From Micractinium sp. NFX-FRZ (taxonomy: Eukaryota; Chlorophyta; Trebouxiophyceae; Chlorellales; Chlorellaceae), in NCBI GenBank assembly GCA_029339195.1, contig JAPTJF010000022.1, positions 62,001-126,000 of the forward strand: 64,000 bases of DNA, given 5' to 3'. Shown one piece after another: positions 44,667-55,984 of this stretch. The position numbers and the translations under genes were made by a program. The notes under the pieces are model-generated. The model was not told where the DNA came from and made no database searches. It saw only the letters and a program-made list of their open reading frames with translations. Each line of letters starts with the position of its first letter. The first letter of the stretch is position 1.

Positions 44667-47600
44667 ATGGAATCTACGGAGCAGGAGCCGCCCGCCAAGC
44701 GGACAAAGCTGGAGGTGGGCAGGACGATTCCGCCCGTCGCTCTTGGGGCCCCTGCACGCCCCGGAAGCGCCTCAGGGGGCGCTCATGGACATGTACATGT
44801 TAATCAATCGCTGCGCCTCCCCACACGCCGTGTACAGGCGCCACTAGACGGGGCGGCGGCAGAGGCGGGACCTGCCGTTGCCGCGGGCGGCAACGCACAG
44901 GCAGAGCTAGCAGCGCAGCTGCAGGCGCATGGCCTTGCTGCAGCTGCTGTGGATGGTGGCGGCCGCGGTGAGCATGCAGCACAGCAGCAGCAACAGGCTG
45001 TCGGCGCCCCCGACGGTGCGGCCGCGGTGGCGGGCGAGGCGGGCGGAGCGCAGCCGCCGGCGGCACCGCTGCCGCTGCCGGCGGTGCCTGACAACACGTA
45101 CATGAGCCGAGAAGCACGGCATCAGGAGCGGGAGCGCAGCGGGGAGCTGCAGGCACGCTACATCACAAACGACTCGTCTGTGGACAACTGCCGCCTGCTG
45201 GTGGGCCTCAAAAACGTGTTCGCAAAGTGCCTGCCAAACATGCCCAAGGAGTACATCTGCCGATTGCTCTTCGAGCGGCGACACAAGTGCGTGGGTGGGA
45301 CTTAGAAGAAGTGGGCAGGGTGGGGAAGGCAGGTTTGCAGTGGCGGTGCGCAAGCTAAGAAGCTGGGTGCAGCAGGCACCGAGCAAGGCCGCTGTCGGTA
45401 GCGAGCCAACGGCGGAGCCACGGTGCAGTGCACATGCCCAGCCCGAGGGCAGGTGATCGTTTTCATCTGCCGCCGCCCTTGTGCTGCTCCGTGCCCTGGC
45501 CCCGTCTTGACTCTCTTGGCAGCCGCCTGGCACATCCAAACCTAAGGAGCCTGCTGCCTGCCTGGCCCCATCTCCATTCCTCGCCTTCCCGTTGTCCCAC
45601 CTTCCCCATTCTTCTGTCCTGCAGGTCCGTGGTCATTGTGCGCAATGGCAGCCAGGTCATTGGCGGCATCACGTACCGCACCTTCCCAGGCACCCCCGCC
45701 GCCCGCCTGGGAGAGATTGCGTTTTGTGCGGTGGCGCAGACGCTGCAGGTCACCGGGTATGGCACCCGCCTCATGAATTGGACAAAGGTGCGTGGATGGC
45801 GGGGCTTTGGCTTGTGGGTAGCAGGGGGCAGGGAGGTGTGGGAGGCAGGCCACCGGGCAGGGCTGTCAGTTCGTCAGCTGGATGAAGGGAATGCGGGTGT
45901 GGGCAGTGTTGGATGGGGGGCAGAAAGGGGTGCATCATTGGGGTTGCATGCACCTCGTGAGGGGCGGAGAGTAGGTGTGGGCGGGGCAAGCGTTGAGGGG
46001 TGCCTTGGCAAGGGGTGGGACCAAATGGGATACGCTGCGAAGGCGGAGGGGCAAGTCTTGAACTGTGGATGAAGGCATGGTCGGAGGATGAGCTCCTCGC
46101 TTTGTGCGGCTGCCCTTGTGCCCCCTGCTACCTTGTTCTGCCCTCTTTCCTGCCTTACCACTCTCTACTCCCCCGCACTAGGCGCGGGCGAACGGCGAGC
46201 TGCCAAACGTCCGTGCCTCCCACCTTTCACCTACCTTGCCTGCTGCCTTCCCCCGGCCGCGGCTGCAGTACTATGCGCGGGAGATGGACGGGCTGGAGTA
46301 CTTCCTGACGTATGCCGACAACAATGCTGTGGGGTACTTCTCCAAGCAGAGCTTCACCAAGACGGTGTCGCTGGAGAAGGACAAGGTGGGCGGGTAGGGG
46401 GCAGGATGGGTGGCAGGGCAGGGGACACGTGTGAGGTGAAGGCTGGAGGTTGGACAACTTGGAATGTGCCTGGGAAGGGGTGGGTGGGCAGACGGGAGGG
46501 CGGGCAGGCAACCTGGGTGCGTCTCTTTTGATGGTGGAGTGTGGTGGCCAGTGTCTATGGCACCACGCCAGCTTGCCCGCGTGCTGCCTCTGCGCGTTCC
46601 CCGCGCCCCTCTGTCCTCCTGCCCCATCCTCACCCCCTGACCACCATCCTTTCCCTCCCCTTGCAGTGGTTTGGGTTCATCAAGGATTATGATGGAGGCA
46701 CGCTCATGGAGTGCCGCATCCACCACACCCTGCCCTATGCCACCTTCCCAGGCGCGCACGCTGTGCTGTGCTGCGCTGTGCACGCAGGCAGTGTTGTGCA
46801 TGGTGTGCAGGATCGGCAGTGAGAGCAGCAGCGAGGGGTCGGAGCTCCTGCAGCCGCTGCGACTACCCTTGCCCACCCCGCGCGGTGCCATGCTGGGCCC
46901 CATGCTGCCACCTCTCCCCCCGCCCCGTCGCCCAGCCCTCCAACTCGCCACCCCCATCATGCCGCCTCGCCCTGCCGCCTGCAGACATGCTGGCGCGGCA
47001 GCGGGGGGCGCTGGAGGGGGAGGTGAAGCGGTACACCACCGGGCACGTGGTGCACCCAGGGCTGCCCCACTGGAAGCAGGGCGGCGGCCCGATCCCGGTG
47101 GACCACATCCCAGGTGAAGCTGTTTGCTGGCGGGGTGCACGCGCGCAGCACGGGTGGCGAACGCGAAGGGCAGGCCGGCATGGGGCGCACGCCCGCGGAA
47201 GGAAGGGGGAGCGCTCTCCGAGGGCGTATGGTATGGCAGGAGGGAGGACCAGGAGGCGAAGGAGGGAGGGGTGCAGGGTGCTGCGCCACCGGGGGGCAGC
47301 CTGGGGCACCGCGCTGGGCACGCCACAGGCAGGCACCCCCTGTCCACCCACCCTGACAGCCTCCTCCGCCGCGCACGTGCTGCTGCACCTGGCATGGCCA
47401 AGCTGCTCACCCACCCACCCCGCTCGGTTACCCTCTGCCCTGCTGTCCCTCTTGTTGGCAGGTGTCCTGGACGCGGGGTGGACACACGACGCGGGCATGC
47501 TGTACAAGGGGTACCAGATTGCGATGGGGGGCCAGATACTGGACCCAACAGAGGTGGGTGGCTGGGGTTGAGGGAGGGGTGACGGGGTGGGCTTGCCAGG

Positions 47601-48712
47601 CGGATACTGGACACAGCAGAGGTGGGTGGGTGGGGCTGCGTGGTGCCTGACACACATGCTTGGCTGCCAGCCAGCAGCAGGCATTCTGTGTGTTCTTGTG
47701 GCAGTGCAGGTGCGCCCTGCCGTCTTGCTGCGCATCCCTTCAACCGCCGGCCCCACTGCCCACTATTCCTCTCATTATACTTGGTATGCCAATCTGCACT
47801 GCGCATAAGCAACCTGCTCCCATGTCCCCCGGTGCAGGACAACCTGCACGGGTTCGTAGCCCACCGGCCCTTGCCTGCCTGCCACACTACAACCTGGCCC
47901 AAACACCCTGCTGCCATGCTTTCACGGCCCACCTGCCCTGGCTGCCTGCCTGCCATCATCACACTGCAACCTGACCTAAGCAACCTGCTGCCCACGCGTC
48001 CCGCCTGCTGCAGGACAACCTGCACGAGTTCATGGCCCACCTGCTGCGCAAGGCGATGAAGCACGCCGACGCGGGGCCCTTCCTGGCGCCCGTGTCCGCC
48101 GAGGATGTGCCCGACTACTACAACGTCATCATCGTGAGCCCGGGGCATGCCTGGTTTGGCTTGCTTCTGGAGGCGTGCAACTTGCGCACAGGAGTTGCAG
48201 AGGTGGTGCAGCAGAGTAAACGGCGCAGGGCTGGCGTAAAGCTTGCCAGGTGCCAAGTGATGCTGAACGTACGACCACATCACATAGACATGTCGTGTCG
48301 CCCCCCCTCCCCCAGCTCCCACCGGCAAAGGCCCCATGGACCTGGGCAGCAGTGCCCTACTGTATCACCACCACCACCACCACCACCTCTGCATCACCAC
48401 ATATGTCCTATGAAGTATGTGTGTCTTCCTCCCTTCCACACCGGCAGGACCCCATGGACCTGGGCACCATGGACCAGCGGCTGGCCAGCCGCCGCTACTA
48501 CGTCACACTCAACATGTTTGCCGCCGACTTTTACAAGATGGTGAAGAACTGCCAGGTGGGTGGGGTGCCAGGTCAGCAGGCGGGGGGGGCAGGTTGGCAT
48601 GCCAGCAAGGGTGGCAGTCCCCCAACCAATGTGAGGAGCTGCCCAGTTTAGCTGGCAGGCTGCACAGCTGCTGCACGTAGCCCCACTTCTTGTAACACCC
48701 CGCCAGTGTGTG

Positions 48713-48769
<57 letters not shown>

Positions 48770-49040
48770 ATTTCAGTAGCGGTTTGTGGGTGCGACCCGC
48801 AGCAGCGCCACCAGAGGCACCAACCCCGGCCGCCAAGCGCATCCACACAGTGGCCACTACAACAGTGCACGAAAGCCTGAGGCTTCCGTGCCCCGCCCCA
48901 CCCCCCTGCAGCTGTACAACGGCAACACCAACCCCTACTTCCTGGCCGCCAAGCGCATCTACGACGTCTTCTGGTCCGTCATGCGCTCATCCATACTGCC
49001 CAACCTGGAGGCGGCGGGCATACTGGAGCCCAAGCTGTGA
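44667..49040 (+). CDS. GCN5: Histone acetyltransferase GCN5
   Basis: Catalytic subunit of SAGA-type coactivators, acetylating histone H3. Ten exons in phase: 44667-44714, 44838-45286, 45625-45787, 46269-46385, 46667-46751, 46985-47113, 47462-47553, 48014-48133, 48448-48555 and 48912-49040, giving 479 residues. The Ala/Gln-rich N-terminus is followed by the GNAT domain: [50 protein letters not shown] (catalytic Glu in GEIAF; acetyl-CoA loop QVTGYG), [41 protein letters not shown]-terminal bromodomain has [20 protein letters not shown] and [14 protein letters not shown] with the acetyl-lysine-binding Asn. The first intron could be read through; I splice it because both ends are consensus. The exon ending at 46751 needs a GC donor. 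Three late introns carry copies of the next exon's start. Confidence 0.95.
47833..48041. repeat. Tandem copy of a GCN5 exon start
   Basis: Bases 47833-47865 repeat 48009-48041 (acceptor TGCAG plus GACAACCTGCACG..TTC..) with three changes. The flanking AAGCAACCTGCT and CCTGCCTGCC blocks repeat as well, so the unit is about 175 bases. Confidence 0.85.
48714..48768. repeat. GT dinucleotide microsatellite
   Basis: Uninterrupted TG repeat of about 55 bases in the last intron of GCN5. Confidence 0.95.
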
Positions 49041-49448
49041 GGGGGGCGGCACGGCCGTGGCCGGGAAGAGCGGCGCGGGCGCAAACACCCAAGAGCCCCT
49101 GGCGGGGGCCGGCGGGCCGTGGCGGGCCGCGGCGGAGCGCTTGGCGCCAGCGGAAGCGCTGCCCGCACGCAAGTTGGCTTTCGCCGATTGCCGCAAGAGC
49201 AGCAGCCTTGCCACGCCAGGCCAGCCCAGGCATCCTGATTGCGCACAAGCACACAAGTGTGCTCCCCCTGCCGCAGCTCACCCCTCCCTGCCACAGGCAT
49301 TCTCACTTCTCATCAAACCTTCTAGGCAGGTAGCGCCGCTGCACAGCAGCGCGTCCCAGACACTGCATAGTAGCATAGCATAGCATAGGATAGGCAGAGA
49401 GTACACATGTCCGCTGACTGCTGATGTAATACCCTTGAACACCCTACC
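49041..49448. other. 3' region of GCN5
   Basis: Probable GCN5 3' untranslated region. A short (GCATA)n repeat at about 49365-49390. No gene seen. Confidence 0.4.
49425..49429 (+). terminator. Putative TGTAA poly(A) signal of GCN5
   Basis: TGTAA 385 bases downstream of the GCN5 stop, the first such motif on that strand. Confidence 0.4.
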
Positions 49449-49700
49449 ATGGGCACTTTCGCCCGCTGCTGCTCTGCTGTGGCGACGGCAGAGCAGCAGC
49501 GGGCTGCACGAGCAGGGGCCGCAGTGGCTCACGCCGTTGCAGCTGCAAATGGCTGCGGCCTGCTCACCACCAGTTTTGCAACCTGCGCTGCCCGGGGTGG
49601 CAGTGGGAGGGGAGGCCAAAGGGTGCCCTGTGTTACTGCCACACTGTGTGTGTCCAAGGCAGAACTCAAGGGCCAACATGTGCTGGTGAGTAGTGGGCAG
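49449..49700 (+). pseudogene. Relic of the MYND-protein last exon
   Basis: A plus-strand segment clearly related to the last exon of the MYND gene at 27687. In one frame AEQQRAARAGAAVAHAVAAA and GLLTT match AEQQRAERAAVAHAVAATYG and SLLTT of the intact gene. Beyond a small frameshift another frame gives LRCPGWQWEGRPK against LRCPGWQEEGRLK, then CYCHTVC where the intact finger has YCSAAC. A 21-base block around CTGCGCTGCCCGGGGTGG is identical. Cysteines and the final histidine are partly lost, no start or partner exons are present, and the two halves lie in different frames, so it is a decayed duplicate without function. Confidence 0.75.
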
Positions 49701-49796
49701 TGCTCTATTGCTTGCTACTTTTCTTCACATCTATCAACGCTCGATATTGGTGCTACGGGCATCACGCACGGATGACACATAGCATCAGGCTGTCAA

Positions 49797-52727
49797 TCAA
49801 GTTGACTGTCGACGGGAATCTCCACTGCAGGCAGCCACCTCCCGGCCGCCCCAGCTCCCCCCTTCGCCACTGCTGCCGCGGCTGCTGCTGCATTGCTGCT
49901 GCTCCTCCTGCAACTCCTCCTGTTCCTGTGCCCAGGCCGCGCCATCCGCCCTGCCCTGCTGGAACGCCGCATCCATTGCCGCCGTCTCTTGCCCGGGTGG
50001 CAGCTGCATGGCCCAATTCTGCATGGGGGAGGGGAGGTGCAGGCGGCATCGATACATTTGGTGTGAGTGCAGGATTGGGGGTAGGCCTGCCCCTCAGGCA
50101 AAGCAGCGAGCTGCCAAGCACGTGCCCATCCATCGCACTCAAATCTGCTGCCGGCCAGCGGCTGCCTGGGTGCTGGCATGGCCATTCGTGCTCACCTGCC
50201 ACTCGCAGGCCAGCATCTCTCGGCCATTGAACGTTGGCAGCGGCCCGTACTTGCCTGAAGTCGGGAGAAAGTGGGGGCAGGGAGAATGCTGGGTGGTGCG
50301 GGGCGGAACAATACGCAGGCAGGCGTGCCCTGCCTGCCGGCCAGTCGGCGGTGTGAATGCTGAATTGAAGCACCACCTTCAGGGAAAGCGGGCATTGGCA
50401 CACACATCGCACCTGGGTGGATGTCAGGCATGGACTGGTTGTGGGGCACAAAGTCTGGGAGGGAAGGGGTGTGGGGCCCCACGTTGCAGGTACCATGCTT
50501 GGCGGCAGCTGCGCTGCTGTTTGGGCACTGCCCGCCAATGCTCGCCAGCGCCCATGCATCTGGCGGGCCATCGTTCTGGAGGACAGGGAAGACGAGGAGG
50601 CACGCCTCAGCTGCCTGCCTCTGCCGCTCTGTTGTGACCTGGCCCTCCAAACAGCCGATGTGCTACGCTGCGCCGCGCTGTGCGCGCACTCACTCGCGTG
50701 CGCTACAGACCGTCGCTCTATTATGATCCCGGCCCCGACCTCGCACCTGGAACAGCTGGCGTGGGATGGGGCCCCGCCTCTCGGGGGCTGAGCACCTGCC
50801 GACGCTCGCAAAGCTACCACAGGCAGCAGGGTCGCAGGTGTGGTTGGCTTGGGGGCCCACAAACCAGCTGGCGACCTTGATGCAGCCGCCCTCCGGGCTG
50901 CAGCGGGGTCAGATTCAGGGGGGTAACGCAGAATTGAGCATGGTTTGGAGAGTCGCTTGCTGCAGCGCCGACCATGCTGTGACACTGCTGCAACCACTTG
51001 GTCCTCCCCAGATGCAACGTTGTCGGCAGCGCCGACCTGCAGCCACGTGTAGCCCTCTGGCTGCAGCACACTCACCAGAGCTGGTCGAAGCCGTTTGCAA
51101 AGCCGCCTGCAGCTCGCATAGTTGGGGAGGTGGGAGGCAAAGCGAATTCGGAGCAAATCGGAAAGAAAGAGAGAGCAAGGCGGCTGGGTGGCACCTTGCT
51201 GGGCAGGTGCATGGAGCGCCTACCCATCCACGTCAGCCCACCTGCCACCCGCACACCCTGCAATCAGAAAGTGCTCAGCCCTCCTCGACACGGGAACCTT
51301 GCCCAGCGGAGCACTCGTCAGAGCAGGGCCACCCACCGTCAATAGCGGGCTGCCCACGGTACAGGCGGTACAACTGGGGGCCAGAGAATCCGGGGATGTA
51401 GGAGGTGGCTGAGAGGGCAGCCGTTAGGTCGGCCTGCAGTACACACAGGTGTAAGGGCTCAATACAGTACGACTTGCCACATGACACATGCGTGACATGT
51501 CACTGTGACAAGATGCGTGTGTATGCGAGGAGCAACGCAGTGGGGAGGTGCCGGTCGAATGTGTGCCCTCAACTTCCACCCTGCCCACATGCTTGCCTTG
51601 TCAGCAAAGCTTGACACCATCCAGCTGACACTGCCGTGGAGGTGCGCCTGGCGGGCGTTCAGCTGGGCGAGGGCAATGTGAACACGGCTGCCGACTGCAG
51701 AGGAGGCGGGGTGGGGTGGGGGTGCGGGGTGAGGGCGGTGCCAGCTGGCGGGGGTTGAGCCCGGGGCTGCTGAGCTTGGAAACGGGCATGCAGGTCGAGC
51801 AGCTGGGCGACTGCGTGCAACGCTGCAGCCCCTCTTCGTACCAGCAGCAGAACCACTGCTACATGTCCAGCAGCACAGCATGGGCATGCCCAGGCAGTGC
51901 AAGCCAGTGGCAATGCAGGTGGGGCGCTCACCCCGCTCGGCAGCATCCTCGGGAAGCAGCTCCCCGAAGGCCTCCTGCAAGCAAAGAGGGCCGGGGCGGT
52001 AGTGTGGAAGTGCATGCAAACAGCCCGAGGCTATGGTACTTCCAGGTTCCATAGCCTGCAGCGGCGGCAAGCAAAGGCTCCCATCACTGATGCTGGTCGA
52101 CACATGCAGGCGTGGCAAGCAGGACCCTGACTGTGAGATGCGGCAGCCAGTCAGCCCTGCCCGTCCTCGGCAGCAAGCCCGCTTCTGGCACCACCGCAGC
52201 AGCAGCCCCCTCATGACACCCCCTTGCCTCGGACAGGGATGCAATGTGCCCGTCGCAGGCGCCCCAGCGCTGGCGGCAGGCGGCCACCCAGTGCTTCCAG
52301 GCGTCCCGCTGGGCCGCGCCGGTGTAGCCCAGAGCAGTGAGGGCGGCGGTCCAGGCGCCGCCCGACAGGCCGTATAGCGGCGTGGTGCCTGGCTGGACCC
52401 AACCGTACTCCAGGAGGGAGTCGGCCACGCCTGCTTCAGGGGTAAGAGGGCACGGGGTAGTGGGAATGGGGCGTGGGGGACTCGACAGGGCCAGGTGCAC
52501 AGACCCTCAGCCTGGCCTCCCTGCCTGCACTGCAGACACTTGGCGTCCCTGCGCCACTGCCCTGCTGCATCCCACCCACCTGAGTAGTATGTGAGGAGGA
52601 GGGCGCTGCCTTGGAATGCCACGGGCGTGCCGCCACGGTGCATGGCACCTGCTGCGCTAGTGTCGGCGGCTGCCTGTGCAGCCGAGTGCACCAGCAGGGT
52701 GAGAAGCAGGGCTCTGAGTGCTTGCAT
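49797..52727 (-). CDS. Secreted patatin-like acyl hydrolase
   Basis: Probable lipid acyl hydrolase of the patatin fold, using a Ser-Asp dyad. Ten exons in phase, about 377 residues: 52727-52580, 52430-52228, 51974 to about 51932, 51694-51597, 51433-51337, 51106-51076, 50897-50747, 50575-50494, 50254-50196 and 50018-49797. Residues 1-20 are a signal peptide (MQALRALLLTLLVHSAAQA). Then come ALLLTYYSG, the nucleophile elbow PLYGLSGGAWTAAL (GxSGG), WKHWVAACRQRW, a middle region LTAALSATSYIPGFSGPQLY, and the catalytic aspartate in PAIDGGFANGFDQL (DGG). A Cys-rich segment CPEGGCIKVASWF follows. The usual GGGxxG oxyanion loop is not obvious, so activity is likely but not certain. The tail is Gln/Ser/Gly-rich. 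Two introns (from 52227 and 51596) fit only GC donors. Confidence 0.75.
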
Positions 52728-53201
52728 TTTCGTGGAGGCCTGCAGCGGGCAGAGGTACAATGTGGGTGGACAAACCATCTATGACTACACGTACTCTGAA
52801 TTTCTCACCCTGCAGTCGGCGCCGGCATGGCACCGCCACCTGGTACCGGCGCTGGCCAAGCTGGGCCAGTTACCTGTATGCTTGGCCTCGGTGACGCTCT
52901 TTACAAAGCGACGGGCAGACTGGCACGGCTTGCACCAGCAAGAGGGAGCTGCAGAGAGGGGGCGCGGGCGCGCTTTGTCTGTGTATTGAGTATTGCTGCA
53001 GCGACAGTGAAAGTGTCGAGTAAGTATATGGGTGCATGCAGGGAGGGCGGCTTGGCCTCTTGTAGAGGTGGGCTGTGCGCTGGCAGGAGCTCGACGGACA
53101 GCTGGCAACCAGAATTCTGACGATCGACGGCACGTTCGTCACATCACAGCCTCCGTGGGTTCACGTGGGACGCAGTAGCCCGCCGGCTGCACCGCCGAAA
53201 G
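52728..53201. promoter_or_regulatory. Divergent promoter region patatin/RBM42
   Basis: Upstream of both the patatin-like gene (-) and the RBM42-like gene (+). No gene or obvious core element seen. Confidence 0.4.
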
Positions 53202-55421
53202 ATGGCCGAGCTTGACGACGAGTTCCTCAAGTTTCAGGCAGAGTTGTTCGAGGTGGAGGTGGCCAGCTCCAAGGAGCAGCAGCAGGCCGAGCAGGTGCGG
53301 ACAGACACTCCCCGCTTGCCAGACGCCCTTGCAGCTGCCCTGCTCGGTGCTGGATGGTGGTGCCAGGCCGCCCGCATCGCACAGTGTCCAGCCGCCGACG
53401 CACACAGCCACAATCCCCTTGCTTGCAGAATGGCACCGCCGCCGCCGCCGCCACCGCTCCGCCGCCGTGGCAGGAGGAGGGCAGCCAGCAGGCCGCCCAG
53501 CAGCAGCAGCAGAAGCAGCAAGGGCAGGCGCCTCCGCCCCTAGCACCACCTCCCCGGCCATCTCCGTCGCTGGCGCCGCCTCCGCTGGCGCCGCCACCGG
53601 GCGGCCCGCCGCTGCAGCGGCCACCACCCCTGGCACCGCCGCCGCTGGCGCCGCCACCCGGCGGCCCTCCAATGCAGCGGCCATCACCCGGTGGTCCTAG
53701 CCCCCTGCCGCCGCCGCGGGTGCCGCCCCCTGGGGCGCCGCCGCCTCAGCAGCAACAGCAGCAGCAGCATGGTGGCGTCATCGCCGCTGCGCCCCAGCCG
53801 GCGGGTGCAGGGCCAGAGCCTGAGCCAGAACGGGCGCCGGTGCTGCCCCCGCCGCCCCGCATGGGTCCCATGGGCATGGGGCCGCCGCCGGGGGCGGGGC
53901 CGCCGCACGGCATGATGGGCGGGCCGCCTCCTCCTCACATGGGGGGCCCGCCTCACGGTCCTATGATGGGAGGCCAACCGCCGCCGCACATGGGCGGGCC
54001 GCCACAGTTTGGCGGGCCCCCGCAGATGGGAGGCCCGCCGCAGTACGGCGGCCCCCCGCCCTTTGCCCACATGCCGCCGCCCATGGGCGGCCCGCCACAC
54101 ATGGGCATGGGCGGCCCGCCGCCCTTCTTCCCCGGGCCGGCGGCGCCCGCTCCGGCCGCTGCCGACGCCTCCGGCATGCAGTCTTTGGCGTCCAAGCTGC
54201 CGGCGCCCTCGGCGCCCGGCAAGAAGGTCGGCATCGTGCGGCAGGCGGCGGGGGAGCGGTGGGTGGACCCCACCCTGGCAGAGTGGCCCGACAACGACTT
54301 CCGAATCTTTGTGGGCAACCTGGGCAATGAGGTGAGGCTGGGGAGAAGGGATGCTGTGTGGTTGGCATTGCGGTGCAGTGGTGGCCAGTGTGCTCAGATT
54401 GCATGCATTCATTCATTACAGCGCTGCAGCAAACATAAAAGTGTGCCGCGCATGAATCGTGTGCTGGGGGTTATGGTTTGGCAACATGGGCAGCGAGGTG
54501 AGGAACAGTGGTGGCGTGCATCAGTGCAGGTAGCGTGAATCGGGGGCTCTTGGCTGTCGGTGGGGTGGTGCGCCTTTGTGGGAAACCTGGGCGATGAGGG
54601 TGAGAGGCTGTACGGTGGACACGTCTTGGGGTTTGGGGCGGTGATGCAGCCAAGGTGTGCGCTGCTTGTGTGCAGGCACAGAATGAAGGGCCTACTTGTG
54701 GTGTCTGTGCTCTACATCGTGCCCTGCTCCAGTCCCACTCCTCACCCCCGCTCTCACCCCCGCTGTCTGCTGTCCTCCCTGCTGCCCCCTGTCCCCGCAG
54801 GTGTCTGACGCCGTCCTCACCTCTGCCTTCCAGAAGTTCCCCACCTTCAACAAGGCCAAGGTGGTGCGGTACAAGCACAACGGCAAGAGCCGGGGCTACG
54901 GCTTTGTGTCGTTTGGGGACCAGATTGAGGGGGCGCGGGTGATCAAGGAGATGCAGGGGAAATACGTGGGTGAGTGGCGCGGGGCTGGGGCGGGGCGCGG
55001 GGGGGTGGGGGGTGGTTGCAGGGCGAGTATAGGGCTGAGCGCATGCATGGTGCCGGTAGCAGCCTGCAGCTGCACCTGGTGCACGCATGTCTGCCTCCAG
55101 AGCCGCCCCCAGTACGCCAGCCGCCTTCCGCCGCTGCCAGCACCGGAGTCACCCCCACGCCGGCCCCACACCCACCCTTGGCACCCCCCCGGCCCCCCGC
55201 CCCGGCTCCTTGCACACCCCCCCTTCCCGGCAGGCAACCGCCCCATCCAGCTGAAGCGCGGCGTGGACGACCGCAGCGTGAAGGACAAGAAGGGCAATGT
55301 GCGGACCAGGGAGGTGGCCATCAAGGAGCACAAGTCGAAGAAGCCAAAGGTGGAGGGAGGCGGCGGGCCAGGCGGCTCCATGTTTGGCGGTGGCGGGCCG
55401 CCAGGAGGCCGCCGCTGGTGA
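53202..55421 (+). CDS. RBM42-like RNA-binding protein
   Basis: Single-RRM RNA-binding protein related to animal RBM42, linked to splicing and mRNA storage. Four exons in phase: 53202-53294, 53429-54331, 54801-54969 and 55234-55421, giving 450 residues. The start MAELDDEFLKFQAELFEVEV is helical. A very long Pro/Gly/Met-rich region follows, with repeats such as MGGPPHGPMMGGQPPPHMGG. Just before the RRM comes GERWVDPTLAEWPDNDFRIF, the RBM42 hallmark, then VGNLGNEV (RNP2), KFPTFNKAKVVRYKHNGK, SRGYGFVSF (RNP1), ARVIKEMQGKYVGNRPIQLK, and a basic tail (VDDRSVKDKKGNV; HKSKKPKVEGG). The RRM is split by an intron at the NE|V codon boundary, and that intron holds a second copy of the exon end. Confidence 0.92.
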
Positions 55422-55912
55422 GGCACCCGGGTGGCTGCGCTGCCGCCATGTCAGTCACGGCAGTTGCGCTGGCGCACGCATGCTTGGTTGCTTGCTTGCG
55501 CCGTGGCAGCAGCAGCCTCCCTCTCCTCCGACCCGTGCCCAAGACCTTGTGCTGTGCACTCTCTGACGTGCCTGGCTGCGGCCTCCCTTGCCTGCGCGCC
55601 TGCCTGCTCCCAGAGGCACCCAGAGGCACCGCGGGTGTTTGCTACACACGTGTGACAGAAGGGTCAAAGATGTGTACAGATGCTGAGGTGGCAAGGGGAA
55701 CAAATGCGACTAGAGAGAGGCGGGGCGAGCGGGGAGATGGGACGCCGCGCCCGCGTCGCCGGCGCAATCAAAGGGGGTGGGCAATTGCAGTGGGGAGAGA
55801 AGGGGCGCAGGGCCAGTTCGGGGAGAGAGGGGCGAAGGTGGTCAGTCACATGCGTTTCGTGGTGCACATGCCATCACATGCAGGCAGGTGCGTGGGGGGG
55901 GGGCGTGCAGAA

Positions 55913-55984
<72 letters not shown>

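Noticed and set aside
46271..48337. 688-codon open frame on the minus strand
   Set aside because: It lies opposite the GCN5 exons and introns, is low complexity with no family motif, and arises from high GC content.
48714..48768. GT repeat as a regulatory element or recombination hotspot
   Set aside because: An ordinary microsatellite in an intron; nothing in the sequence indicates a function.
36600..49040. ASH2, IPK2 and GCN5 as a functional chromatin gene cluster
   Set aside because: Neighbourhood alone does not support it: orientation differs and unrelated genes flank them; only the IPK2/GCN5 promoter link is kept.
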